This document shows positions 1-7,620 of a stretch of 64,000 nt of DNA, in pieces. Where the stretch lies: the NCBI GenBank assembly GCA_947456305.1, contig CANGPN010000008.1, forward strand, positions 62,001-126,000, given 5' to 3'. Position 1 is the stretch's first letter. Each line of letters opens with the position of its first letter. Both the position numbers and the translations under genes were made by a program. Under the pieces are notes generated by a model that did no database searches, was not told where the DNA came from, and saw only the letters and a list, made by a program, of their open reading frames with translations. The DNA is from Comamonadaceae bacterium (GTDB taxonomy: Bacteria; Pseudomonadota; Gammaproteobacteria; Burkholderiales; Burkholderiaceae_C).

Positions 1-357
1 CTTCACTGCGTCATTAACGATGCTCAGTGCCTCCAAGAAGCAGGCAGAAAAGGCTTCGAAATGACCGTAATTGGTCGACTGAAGAGTGAGGCTCTGCTCA
101 TCAAGGATGAATGTGTGCGTCTTTTCAACATTGCCGAGCAGGAATCTTTCCTGCTGAACAGGCGTTGGAGTTGGAGGTTGTCCGTCTTGGGCAGTGATCT
201 GGATCGAGATGAAGTTCTGACGTTCGAAGTCGGGATAGCCCGCCTGACGAAGACTCTCTTGGATGCCGGGCAAGAAATCGCCAAGCTTCAAAATAGGGTT
301 GAACCGCACCTGGGCCAGGGTTAGATACACAGGCGGATTCTTGAGTGGGGTTCCCAT
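1..357 (-). CDS. TIGR04255 family protein, N-terminal part (cut by window edge)
   Basis: Reverse-strand frame starting with ATG at 355-357 and still open at base 1, so only 119 codons are visible. The N-terminus (PPVYLTLAQVRFNPILKL) followed by a stretch ending QAGYPDFE is what I know from the TIGR04255 family, a sporadically distributed family of about 250 residues with no assigned function. Two other frames across the same bases are open by chance but give arginine/serine-rich or unfamiliar proteins. The gene is divergent from a small gene at 468, and the pair shares a 110-bp control region with a direct repeat. Its function is unknown. Confidence 0.72.
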   Translation of the reverse strand, partial: MGTPLKNPPVYLTLAQVRFNPILKLGDFLPGIQESLRQAGYPDFERQNFISIQITAQDGQPPTPTPVQQERFLLGNVEKTHTFILDEQSLTLQSTNYGHFEAFSACFLEALSIVNDAVK

Positions 358-389
358 CGTTTGACTACCTTCAATTTTTAGCTTCGTTA

Positions 390-410
390 GTTTACACTAC
401 GGTTTACACT
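390..410. promoter_or_regulatory. Tandem 9-bp direct repeat in the divergent promoter region
   Basis: GTTTACACT occurs at 390-398 and again at 402-410, a start-to-start spacing of 12 bp. It lies between the TIGR04255 gene (left) and the small gene at 468 (right). Evenly spaced short repeats here suit a regulator binding site; no regulator is identified. Confidence 0.4.
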
Positions 411-467
411 TGAACAATGCCCCCTCAGTCAAAGTCTTATCGGTCACCATTAAATCAAGGAGTCGCG

Positions 468-716
468 ATGTCCAAGAACACCAAGCAGACGTCTACACGG
501 ATCGGCCAACTGGCGTCGGAAACATTACAAAGGAGCAGTGCTTCACAAGTAGCCAAGAGCTTGGCTGCTTCGGCTTTGTCTCAGCGAAATGGGGACAGGC
601 AGACGGGAGCCAAAATGGAAGATACAGCAGCACGAGTTCTTGCCAGCGACTACTACGCTAAGGCCACGAAGGTACTTGCCGCATCGGTCCTGTCTCAAGC
701 AAACAAGCAGCGCTGA
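468..716 (+). CDS. Small protein with an internal duplication (82 aa)
   Basis: The start is the ATG at 468 because AAGGAG lies eight bases upstream; the frame is open further upstream but has no ribosome site there. The protein is hydrophilic, rich in Ala/Ser/Lys and has no membrane segment. It is an imperfect tandem repeat: residues about 15-40 (SASQVAKSLAASALSQRN) resemble residues about 52-80 (AKATKVLAASVLSQANK), each half ending in LAAS(A/V)LSQ. Short proteins of this look are common as hypothetical proteins in Proteobacteria, often near mobile regions. No function is known to me. Confidence 0.7.
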   Translation: MSKNTKQTSTRIGQLASETLQRSSASQVAKSLAASALSQRNGDRQTGAKMEDTAARVLASDYYAKATKVLAASVLSQANKQR

Positions 717-1116
717 GTCATTCGTCACAAGAGCCTGATGTCGCTGACTTGAACAAATCGCGGCATCTCTGCCCCCTTGGAGTCGAAATTCAAATGAACT
801 TGGCTTTGATTGTTGGCTAACTTCTGATATTTGGGCAGTTATGGTTTGGCGCCATTGGCCGAGAGCGGCCTTGCTGCGCCCATTGATGATCAGATGCTCA
901 TGTTACATAGCTTACTTCTAAATAATTACTGGAACAGACTGCTTTATATGAATTGATGATGTAGGTGCAAGCTTCTTAAAAATACAAACTTGAATGAAGT
1001 AAAACTGAGAAAATACAAAGATCAATGACTCTTTGACACAAGCTCTAATGAGCAAGAACGACATAAATATATATAAATCAATAACTTATCAAAGTCTCAG
1101 ACACAAACTTAAGTGA
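717..1116. other. 400-bp intergenic stretch, right half AT-rich
   Basis: I see no credible gene here. From about 900 to 1100 the sequence is strongly AT-rich and stops occur in all frames, unlike the MarR gene that follows at once. It may hold promoters for that gene, but none stands out. Confidence 0.5.
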
Positions 1117-1152
1117 ATTTCAGCAGACTGGCGCCAATCCCACTTAGGCCGT

Positions 1153-1584
1153 TTGCTCGGCCACGCCATGCGTCGCTTCGATGAGCGTGTGTTGGAGTTG
1201 ATGGCCCAGCATATTGATGTGCCATTGGCGCTGGCCAATCTGGCAGCGCGCGACAAGGTCAGCGCAGCGCACATTCACATCACCCGGCATTTGCCGTTGA
1301 ACGGCGCACGCTTGAGTGAATTGGCCGACATGGCGGGCATGAGCAAGCAAGCCATGGGAGATCTGGTGACGCAATGCGAAGCCTGGGGTTTGGTTAAGCG
1401 CGAAGCCGACACGCTGGATGCGCGCGCTAAACGCATTGTGTTTACCGCTGACGGACTGGATTGGCTACGCGGTTTTGAACAAGCGGTGGCTCAGGCCGAA
1501 GAAGAGTTCCGGCAAGAAGTGGGTAATGACGTTGCTACCGTGGTCAGCCTCGGTCTGGAAGCCTATGGCAATGCCTATCGTTAA
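1153..1584 (+). CDS. MarR-family transcriptional regulator, possibly 5'-truncated
   Basis: Winged-helix regulator of the MarR type. Residues about 48-75 (LSELADMAGMSKQAMGDL) form the helix-turn-helix and AKRIVFTADGLDWL the wing. The only usual start is TTG at 1153, with no clear ribosome site. The frame stays open back to 1117, and the extra residues (SHLGRLLGHAMRRF) still look like family sequence, so the true start may be a rare codon at 1117, or the 5' end has been lost: a TGA at 1114-1116 and AT-rich DNA follow immediately. The two-component genes start 89 bp downstream on the same strand. The ligand is unknown. Confidence 0.7.
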   Translation: MLGHAMRRFDERVLELMAQHIDVPLALANLAARDKVSAAHIHITRHLPLNGARLSELADMAGMSKQAMGDLVTQCEAWGLVKREADTLDARAKRIVFTADGLDWLRGFEQAVAQAEEEFRQEVGNDVATVVSLGLEAYGNAYR

Positions 1585-1673
1585 CCCGAAGGACATGGCC
1601 TTGAATGCCCCGCGCAGACTTATCGCACCTAGAATGAATTCAGCAGACATGCATACCACCGGGGAGACGGCTC

Positions 1674-2357
1674 ATGCGCATATTGATAGCAGAGGATGAC
1701 CAAGTCCTGGCCGACGGCTTGCTGCGTACCTTGCGCGCATCCGGTGCTGCGGTAGACCATGTGGCCAACGGCAGCGAGGCGGATGCCGCCCTCATGACTT
1801 CCAGCGAATTCGATTTGTTTATTCTGGATTTGGGCTTGCCCAAAATGCACGGCCTCGAAGTATTGAAACGCTTGCGCGCGCGTGGCAACAGCATGCCGGT
1901 GCTCATACTCACTGCTGCTGACAGTGTGGAGGAACGGGTCAAAGGCTTGGACTACGGTGCCGATGACTACATGGCCAAACCATTTTCTTTGCAAGAGCTT
2001 GAAGCGCGTGTTCGGGCGCTCACACGACGCGGCATGGGCAGCACCACCGCCACCATCAAACACGGCCCGCTGGTCTACGACCAGGCCGGACGCATGGCCA
2101 CAATTGACGGGCGCATGGTCGAGTTGTCCGCCCGCGAATTGGGCCTGTTGGAAGTCTTGCTTCAACGCGTGGGCCGTTTGGTCAGCAAAGACCAGTTGGT
2201 AGAGCGCTTGTGCGAATGGGGCGAAGAGGTGAGCAATAACGCCATCGAGGTGTACATACACCGCTTGCGTAAAAAAATAGAAAAAGGCCCGATCCGCATT
2301 GCCACTGTGCGTGGTCTGGGTTATTGCCTGGAAAAAATCATTCCCCCGCCCGCCTGA
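1674..2357 (+). CDS. OmpR/PhoB-family response regulator
   Basis: Cytoplasmic two-component regulator of 227 residues, the usual length. The receiver domain (1-115) has the acidic pair in AEDD, the phospho-acceptor Asp52 in ILDLGLP, and the conserved Lys in DYMAKPFS. The C-terminal winged helix (about 130-220) has SARELGLLEVLL and the recognition region NAIEVYIHRLRKKI. GGGGAG about eight bases upstream supports the ATG at 1674. The kinase gene begins 13 bp after this stop, so they form an operon. The combination with a TctE-like kinase suggests a TctD-type regulator, possibly for carboxylate uptake or envelope sensing, but no target gene lies next to it. Confidence 0.9.
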   Translation: MRILIAEDDQVLADGLLRTLRASGAAVDHVANGSEADAALMTSSEFDLFILDLGLPKMHGLEVLKRLRARGNSMPVLILTAADSVEERVKGLDYGADDYMAKPFSLQELEARVRALTRRGMGSTTATIKHGPLVYDQAGRMATIDGRMVELSARELGLLEVLLQRVGRLVSKDQLVERLCEWGEEVSNNAIEVYIHRLRKKIEKGPIRIATVRGLGYCLEKIIPPPA

Positions 2358-2370
2358 TGCCGCGCGTCTT

Positions 2371-3798
2371 ATGGTGAAGCTGTTTCAACGCAGCCAGCGT
2401 TCACTGTTCGGTGAAATTCTGGACTGGATGCTGACCCCGTTTCTGCTGTTGTGGCCCATCACTTTCGGCCTCACTTGGCTGGTGGCTGAAGGCATTGCCA
2501 AGGTGCCTTTCGACCGGGGCCTGGGTCAGAACGCCAAAGCATTGGCGCAACTCGTCCAAAGTGATCATCGCTCCCTGAATTTTCATTTACCGCCGTCAGC
2601 GCTTGAGTTTTTGCAATCTGACAACACCGACACCGTTTACTACCAGGTACGCGGCGGTAATGGCGAATTGCTGGACGGAGAAGCCGGACTGCCGACACCG
2701 CTAGACGATGAAAAACTGGTCACCAACGAGCTGCGCTTGCGCGACGACCAGCTGAACGGTATTCCTGTCCGTGTGGCTTACATCTGGGTGCGGATACAAC
2801 CGCAAACCGCTCGGCCTGCGCTGGTGCAAGTGGCCGAGACCCTAGAGAAACGCTCGGTGCTGGCGCATGAAATCATCAAAGGCGTGATGTTGCCGCTGTT
2901 TGTTATCCTGCCCCTGGCCGTCTTACTGGTGTGGCTGGCATTGACGCGCGGTATCCAGCCTTTGAGCGAACTCGAAGACCGCATACGCCAGCGCAAACCG
3001 GATGACATGAGTCCGCTTGACGAATCTGCCGTACCCACTGAAGTCATGCCGCTGGTGTCTTCTGTCAATGATTTGCTGGAACGTCTCAAACACTCCATCG
3101 CTACCCAAAAACGCTTTCTTGCCGATGCCGCGCATCAACTCAAAACCCCGCTGGCTGGTTTGCGTATGCAAGCCGATCTGGCGCAACGCAGCGACGCCAA
3201 TGCAGAAGATTTGAAACAGTCGCTCAAGCAAATCGGTCGCGCCAGCAAACGCGCCACCCATACGGTTAACCAACTGCTGGCGCTGGCACGTGCAGAAAGC
3301 AGTGGCTCCGGCATGAACAAACACACTTGTGACTTGGGCTTGTTAACCATGGACGTGGTCAAAGACTCGTTGCAACGCGCTATGGAAAAACATATAGACC
3401 TTGGCTTTGAAGGACCTGAACCCGGCATTGCGCTGCTGCCCGGCAACCCGACGCTGCTCAAAGAAATGGTGCGTAACCTGATCGACAACGCCATCAACTA
3501 CACGCCTTCCACACCCGAGCACCCCGGGGTAGTGACCGCACGTGTCGGCGGCTCCCGCCAAGAAGGATGGCAGATTGAAGTGGAAGACTCAGGCCACGGT
3601 ATCCCGCCTTCCGAGCGCGAACGTGTGTTCGAACCGTTTTACCGGGCTTTAGGTAACGAGGCTGACGGCTCCGGCCTGGGACTGCCTATCGTGTTGGAGA
3701 TTGCCGAACAACACCTGGCACTCGTCACCTTGAGCGAAACCCGGCCCGGACATGCATCACCGGGTGCAAAATTCACCGTCAGTTTCGAAGCGCAATGA
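2371..3798 (+). CDS. TctE/QseC-type sensor histidine kinase
   Basis: Membrane histidine kinase of 475 residues, partner of the preceding regulator. The N-terminus has a first membrane helix (about 17-40) followed by a periplasmic domain of the 2CSK_N type seen in TctE, then a second helix (about 170-192). The HAMP/HisKA region carries phospho-acceptor His255 in DAAHQLKTPLAG. The ATPase domain has the N box NLIDNAINY and the G boxes EDSGHGIPP and GSGLGLPI. I chose ATG 2371; the longer frame back to 2299 would overlap the regulator gene. The signal sensed is unknown. Confidence 0.9.
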   Translation: MVKLFQRSQRSLFGEILDWMLTPFLLLWPITFGLTWLVAEGIAKVPFDRGLGQNAKALAQLVQSDHRSLNFHLPPSALEFLQSDNTDTVYYQVRGGNGELLDGEAGLPTPLDDEKLVTNELRLRDDQLNGIPVRVAYIWVRIQPQTARPALVQVAETLEKRSVLAHEIIKGVMLPLFVILPLAVLLVWLALTRGIQPLSELEDRIRQRKPDDMSPLDESAVPTEVMPLVSSVNDLLERLKHSIATQKRFLADAAHQLKTPLAGLRMQADLAQRSDANAEDLKQSLKQIGRASKRATHTVNQLLALARAESSGSGMNKHTCDLGLLTMDVVKDSLQRAMEKHIDLGFEGPEPGIALLPGNPTLLKEMVRNLIDNAINYTPSTPEHPGVVTARVGGSRQEGWQIEVEDSGHGIPPSERERVFEPFYRALGNEADGSGLGLPIVLEIAEQHLALVTLSETRPGHASPGAKFTVSFEAQ

Positions 3799-3877
3799 AC
3801 GGGGATTCATGCGGCGCATACGCTCTGCCTTGAGCGGTATGGACAATCTATAGATTCACCGCTTATTTCATTCAGCC

Positions 3878-4774
3878 ATGTTTTTTCTCGCTACCCGCCG
3901 CCACACGTTTTCCGTTTTATCGACCATATGTGTTTTAGGCTGGAGCAGTCTGGCGCAAGCGGCTTGCCCGACGGCTGCGGCCATTGATCGCTATGTGTCT
4001 GACTATGCCAAAGGCACACCTAGCGCAGGTTTTGGTGAACTCAACTTAGACGATGCCGAATGCGCCAAACAATTGCTGGCCCGCAAACTGTCTATGCATT
4101 TGGGTGCACTCAGCGGTTACAAAGCCGGGTTCACCAACGAGGCTTCGCGCTCTGCCCATCAAATGGATGCGCCGCGCTGGGGCTATATGTATGAGCGCAA
4201 CTTGATTGATATTCAAGCCGTGATTCCCGCCAACTTCGGCGCCTTCCCCGGCTTTGATGCCAATTTGATTGTCGAAGTGAAAGATGCCGGACTGGCCGAC
4301 GCGTTCACGCCATTGCAAGCCTTGCAACACATTGAATCCATCGTCCCGTTCATTGAACTCAGCGACCGCATGCTGACACCCCCGGTATCCGGTGCAGCTC
4401 TGGTGGCCAGCAATTTGTCGTTCCGGGGCGGTGTCAAAGGCCCGGAAATTCCGGTCGAAACCACACAAGCATTTGCCGATGCGCTCGCCGTTTTTACCGT
4501 GCGCATGTTGGACGATAGCCAGGACGGACAACTGCTGGGTCAAGCCAAAGGCGATAGCTTGATGGGCCATCCCCTGAACGTTGCTATCTGGCTGGCGCAA
4601 GCCTTGCAAAAGCAAGGCATTGTGTTGAAGCAAGGCGATTTGCTCAGCCTGGGCAGCCTGATCCCGCCGCAAACCCCGCGCCCCGGCCTGAAGCTGCGGC
4701 TGCAATACCTGGGTCTGCCCGGCGACCCCGAGGTCTCGGTGGAGTTCTCTGAGGCGTTTGACCGGGGCCGCTAA
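3878..4774 (+). CDS. Exported fumarylacetoacetase/2-keto-4-pentenoate hydratase-like protein
   Basis: Protein of 298 residues with a typical signal peptide (hydrophobic core VLSTICVLGWSS, cleavage after AQA at about residue 29). The mature part resembles the MhpD-type hydratase branch of the FAH superfamily: SGYKAGFTN, a metal-site-like segment around VEVKDA, a central SIVPFIELSDR, and the C-terminal LKQGDLLSLGSL. Enzymes of that family are normally cytoplasmic and act on 2-keto acids from aromatic breakdown; here a signal peptide would send it to the periplasm, so the substrate is open. It lies 79 bp after the kinase gene and may belong to its regulon. Confidence 0.75.
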   Translation: MFFLATRRHTFSVLSTICVLGWSSLAQAACPTAAAIDRYVSDYAKGTPSAGFGELNLDDAECAKQLLARKLSMHLGALSGYKAGFTNEASRSAHQMDAPRWGYMYERNLIDIQAVIPANFGAFPGFDANLIVEVKDAGLADAFTPLQALQHIESIVPFIELSDRMLTPPVSGAALVASNLSFRGGVKGPEIPVETTQAFADALAVFTVRMLDDSQDGQLLGQAKGDSLMGHPLNVAIWLAQALQKQGIVLKQGDLLSLGSLIPPQTPRPGLKLRLQYLGLPGDPEVSVEFSEAFDRGR

Positions 4775-4837
4775 ACCTTCCAAGTTCTGCTTCGGCATAG
4801 ATGCAGCAAGCTAGCGCTGAGAACCCAACTATGTAAA

Positions 4838-4852
4838 TACGAATAATTCTCA
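4838..4852. promoter_or_regulatory. Candidate Fur box upstream of the di-haem peroxidase gene
   Basis: Read on the minus strand the 15-mer is TGAGAATTATTCGTA. It matches the 7-1-7 Fur consensus TGATAATNATTATCA at 10 of 14 defined positions (6/7 in the left half). It sits about 40-50 bp before the possible start codons of the peroxidase, where a repressor would act. Judged by eye only. Confidence 0.4.
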
Positions 4853-4889
4853 TTTGATATGATGCGGTCATTGACCATGAAAGTTGCCC

Positions 4890-6182
4890 GTGTCCTCTCA
4901 TTCCTGCCCCACTGAAGCGCTCGCACCCTCTCAACGCATGATCAGCTTGTGGCCGCTGGCTGTCGCGCTGGGTTTGGGCGCCTTGGCACTGTGGCAGCTG
5001 CCAACGCCCGCCGATGAACCGCTGTCGCCATTGGCTGCCTTGGGCCGGGAAATATTTCATGACCCGTCGCTGTCTGCCTCCGGCCAACAGTCTTGTGCCA
5101 GCTGCCACCGCACCGAATTCGGCCATGCCTCTGCGCAAGGTATAGAAAAAGGCGGGCCGCAGATGCACGCCACAGGGCAACGCAACGTGCCTTCCATCCG
5201 CTATTTGCATACCCGCCATGCGATGCGCTTTGACAAAGAGGGCAAAGCATCCGGCGGGTTTTTCTGGGACGGCCGTGCGAGCAGTTTGCAAACCCAAGCC
5301 GCCGAGCCCTTGCTCAACCCGCTGGAAATGGCCAACAAGGATGCCGACGAGGTGGTCAAAAAACTCTCGCAAGCCGCTTATGCCAAGCAATTTGCCGCTT
5401 TGAACGGACAAGCGATTTGGCAACACCCTGGCCAGGCGTTCGCCGCCATGACGCAAGCACTGGCGGCCTACCAGCGCGAAGACCCTGACTTGCAGCGCTT
5501 TGACAGCCGGTTTGACCGCGTGATGCAAGGCCGGGCGACATTCACGCCGGCAGAAGAACGCGGCTGGGCCTTGTTCAAAGACACCGAAAAAGGCAATTGC
5601 GCCGCCTGTCACACGGCCGAACCCGCCGCTGACGGCACGCGAGCGCTGTTCACCGACCACAGTTACGACAACCTGGGTGTGCCTCGTCACCCGCGCCTGC
5701 CCGTGGCTACGCGTGACAGCGACTACGACTTAGGGCTTTGCAACAGCAAACAACTGACTGGTGAATCGAACAAGGCTGAACTCTGCGGTGCGTTCAAGGT
5801 GCCGTCGCTGCGCAATGTGGCGGCGCGCCAGGCTTTTTTCCACAACGCATCCATGACCGACCTGCGAGAAGTCATCGCGTTTTACGCCACGCGAGACACT
5901 GACCCTCAGCGCTGGTATGGCAAAAGCACGGCGTTCAACGATATTCCTGCCAAGTACCGGCGCAACGTCAACCGCAGCGAAGTGCCTTATGGCCAAAAAC
6001 CGGGCGAGCAACCGCGCTTGAGTGAGCAAGACATAGATGACTTGCTGGCTTTTTTACAGACACTCACGGACGCTGATCTGGCGAAATCAGTTGCAAAGCC
6101 TCGGGGCGAATCTGTTGCTCCAGACGCTGCGGCTCGCGCGGATCGGCCGGCTGCCAGCCCAGTGGCTTCAAATAACCGTTAG
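4890..6182 (+). CDS. Di-haem cytochrome c peroxidase (MauG/CcpA family)
   Basis: Periplasmic di-haem enzyme that reduces hydrogen peroxide with electrons from small cytochromes. It has two haem-binding motifs, CASCH near residue 70 and CAACH near residue 235, plus GREIFHDPSLSASGQ, GFFWDGRASSL and RKSPSLRN-like VPSLRNVAARQAFFHN typical of the family. An N-terminal hydrophobic segment (SLWPLAVALGLGALALW) serves as signal or anchor. The start is uncertain: TTG 4884, GTG 4890 (GAAAG six bases ahead) or ATG 4939; the upstream ones give the positively charged n-region. The last 33 or so residues (after TLTDADL) are low-complexity and lie antisense over the next gene, as if the original stop had been lost. 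A possible Fur box precedes the gene. Confidence 0.88.
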   Translation: MSSHSCPTEALAPSQRMISLWPLAVALGLGALALWQLPTPADEPLSPLAALGREIFHDPSLSASGQQSCASCHRTEFGHASAQGIEKGGPQMHATGQRNVPSIRYLHTRHAMRFDKEGKASGGFFWDGRASSLQTQAAEPLLNPLEMANKDADEVVKKLSQAAYAKQFAALNGQAIWQHPGQAFAAMTQALAAYQREDPDLQRFDSRFDRVMQGRATFTPAEERGWALFKDTEKGNCAACHTAEPAADGTRALFTDHSYDNLGVPRHPRLPVATRDSDYDLGLCNSKQLTGESNKAELCGAFKVPSLRNVAARQAFFHNASMTDLREVIAFYATRDTDPQRWYGKSTAFNDIPAKYRRNVNRSEVPYGQKPGEQPRLSEQDIDDLLAFLQTLTDADLAKSVAKPRGESVAPDAAARADRPAASPVASNNR

Positions 6183-6243
6183 ACCAGGCCGCAAAGCCCA
6201 GATTCACTTGCAAAAGCAACAGCACCAGGGCCCAGCGATTCAT
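6064..6243 (-). CDS. Small single-span membrane or secreted protein (59 aa)
   Basis: Short gene coupled to birA: its ATG (6241-6243) overlaps the birA stop in ATGA. The product starts MNRWALVLLLLQVNLGFAAW, a clear membrane helix or signal sequence, followed by a conserved-looking tail (LKPLGW, DPREPQRLEQQI, PEALQLISP). I know similar small proteins after birA in Comamonadaceae, without function. Its 3' 119 bases overlap, tail to tail, the end of the peroxidase gene. The overlap with birA makes it a credible gene despite its size. Confidence 0.7.
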   Translation of the reverse strand: MNRWALVLLLLQVNLGFAAWSNGYLKPLGWQPADPREPQRLEQQIRPEALQLISPDQRP

Positions 6244-7028
6244 GCTGCCCCCTCTGCGCGCACGCTGACTTCGTCGCTGCTCACCGGCACACGTCCGCCC
6301 GGGGTGTTCAGCCACAACACGCCCTCGTGGTCCACGCCGTCGGCTGTGCCGTGCAAACCATTGCCGAGTTGAAGTTCTCGCCCTGACAACACATCGCGGC
6401 GGGCAAATTCAGTGGCAAATGACGCAAAGCCTTGGGCACAAAACGTTTGCAAGCCAGCGACCAAAGCAGGCAACACCTTATGCAGCACGTCTTCAGCGGA
6501 TGTCTGCGCCGCCAACACCGAGCGCAAGCCCACGGGTTCGGTGCGGTAGTCTGCTGCAGGCGGTGCGGCCAGGTTCAAGCCTATGCCGATCACCGCAAAG
6601 CGTTCGAGCGCGGCATCGCCTTGACGCAGCACGGTTTCAATCAAGATGCCGCCAAGCTTGCGCGGCGTGGCCCAAGGTGCCAGCATCAAATCGTTAGGCC
6701 ATTTCAAGCCTATGCCTTTGTCGAGATGCGGGTCCAGCGCATCGGCCAGACAACAACCCACTGCCAGCGACAAACCCGACCAACTCTGCGGCGCAAGCGT
6801 CAAGCCCAGCGAAAAAGTGAGTGCATCACCGGGCCTGCTGTGCCACTGGCGACCTAAGCGGCCACGACCTGCGCTTTGTGTATCTGCCAGCAGTAGACAA
6901 GTGCGGGTGTCGCCTGCGCGGGCACGCCGCATGAGTTCGGTGTTGGTGGAATCGATGTCACTCACGTGCTCCACCAGCGCTTGCGGGTCCAGGGGTGCTA
7001 TCAGTGGTTGCAAGGCCTGCCAGTGCAT
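6240..7028 (-). CDS. birA: Biotin--[acetyl-CoA-carboxylase] ligase
   Basis: Cytoplasmic enzyme that activates biotin with ATP and attaches it to the biotin carrier of acetyl-CoA carboxylase. Landmarks are the substrate-specificity segment DSTNTELMRRA, the adenylate loop ADTQSAGRGRLGRQWHS (the RGR motif), and KWPNDLML followed by KLGGILIE. There is no N-terminal helix-turn-helix, so unlike E. coli BirA it is a pure ligase (262 residues). ATG 7028 is the first usual start after the SET gene stop at 7063; the frame runs further upstream without a start. It overlaps the small membrane protein gene by four bases. Confidence 0.92.
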   Translation of the reverse strand: MHWQALQPLIAPLDPQALVEHVSDIDSTNTELMRRARAGDTRTCLLLADTQSAGRGRLGRQWHSRPGDALTFSLGLTLAPQSWSGLSLAVGCCLADALDPHLDKGIGLKWPNDLMLAPWATPRKLGGILIETVLRQGDAALERFAVIGIGLNLAAPPAADYRTEPVGLRSVLAAQTSAEDVLHKVLPALVAGLQTFCAQGFASFATEFARRDVLSGRELQLGNGLHGTADGVDHEGVLWLNTPGGRVPVSSDEVSVRAEGAA

Positions 7029-7062
7029 GGTGTCAAGGCGATAGGGCAGTGTGACCGGGGTT

Positions 7063-7536
7063 TCAGTCTTTGGGCGACAACAAGGTGCCGCGACACATTT
7101 TGTAACCGCAACGGCACGGGTATTCAGCCAGCAGCTCGGGCGTGTATTTCTCGTCAATGACCAAGCCGTAGTCGTAATTCAACTCTTCCCCAGCTTTGAT
7201 CTTGCGCACAGTGCGGATAAAAATACGCCCGCCCGCTTCGTCGGCTTCGCAGTTAGGTGCACAAGAATGGTTGATCCATCGCGCATCGTTGCCGCCGTAG
7301 AGTGCATCGATCACATTTTTTTTGCTGACGTGAAAATAAAACGTGTGGTTAGGATCGCTGGGGTCGTGGGGATGGCGTTTTTGCGCTTTTTTCCAGCTGA
7401 TGACCTCGCCGGTGTACTCAATGATGATTTCGCCTTTGGCGATGGGCACCAGCGCAAAAACGCCCTTGCCATGCACGCCTGAGTTGCGGACTTCAATGCG
7501 TTTGCCATGGGCGGGTGCGATGATGGGGGAGGTCAA
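7063..7536 (-). CDS. SET-domain protein-lysine methyltransferase
   Basis: Protein of 157 residues that is almost entirely a SET domain with a post-SET zinc site. It shows the SAM-binding GVHGKGVFA, the pseudoknot motifs RWINHSCAPNCEA and ELNYDYGL, and the cysteines of PCRCGYKMCRGTLL. The family transfers methyl groups from SAM to lysines; bacterial members are few and their targets mostly unknown. The start appears to be TTG (7534-7536), as no ATG lies in frame nearby. It lies 34 bp before birA and is divergent from topB across an alternating purine-pyrimidine tract. A DNA- or ribosome-bound protein target is guesswork. Confidence 0.88.
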   Translation of the reverse strand: MTSPIIAPAHGKRIEVRNSGVHGKGVFALVPIAKGEIIIEYTGEVISWKKAQKRHPHDPSDPNHTFYFHVSKKNVIDALYGGNDARWINHSCAPNCEADEAGGRIFIRTVRKIKAGEELNYDYGLVIDEKYTPELLAEYPCRCGYKMCRGTLLSPKD

Positions 7537-7558
7537 GTTGAAAACTCTGGTAAGTTGA

Positions 7559-7589
7559 ATACGTACATGTGCGCGTGCGCGCGCACGCG
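7559..7589. promoter_or_regulatory. 31-bp perfect alternating purine-pyrimidine tract with an 18-bp palindrome
   Basis: Every base from 7559 to 7589 alternates purine and pyrimidine, and 7572-7589 is a perfect palindrome (CGCGTGCGC then GCGCACGCG). Such GC-rich alternation is the classic Z-DNA-forming pattern. It lies in the divergent region between the SET gene and topB, about 30 bp before the topB start. Confidence 0.6.
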
Positions 7590-7620
7590 AGGAAGCCGAT
7601 TGTATGCAAGGAATATGTTC

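Noticed and set aside
24-284. 86-codon minus-strand frame and an 87-codon plus-strand frame at 61-324
   Set aside because: Both lie over the TIGR04255 gene in other frames and give biased, unfamiliar proteins.
4644-5690. 348-codon frame opposite the di-haem peroxidase
   Set aside because: Antisense shadow of a gene with clear haem motifs; the product is Arg/Gly-rich without family features.
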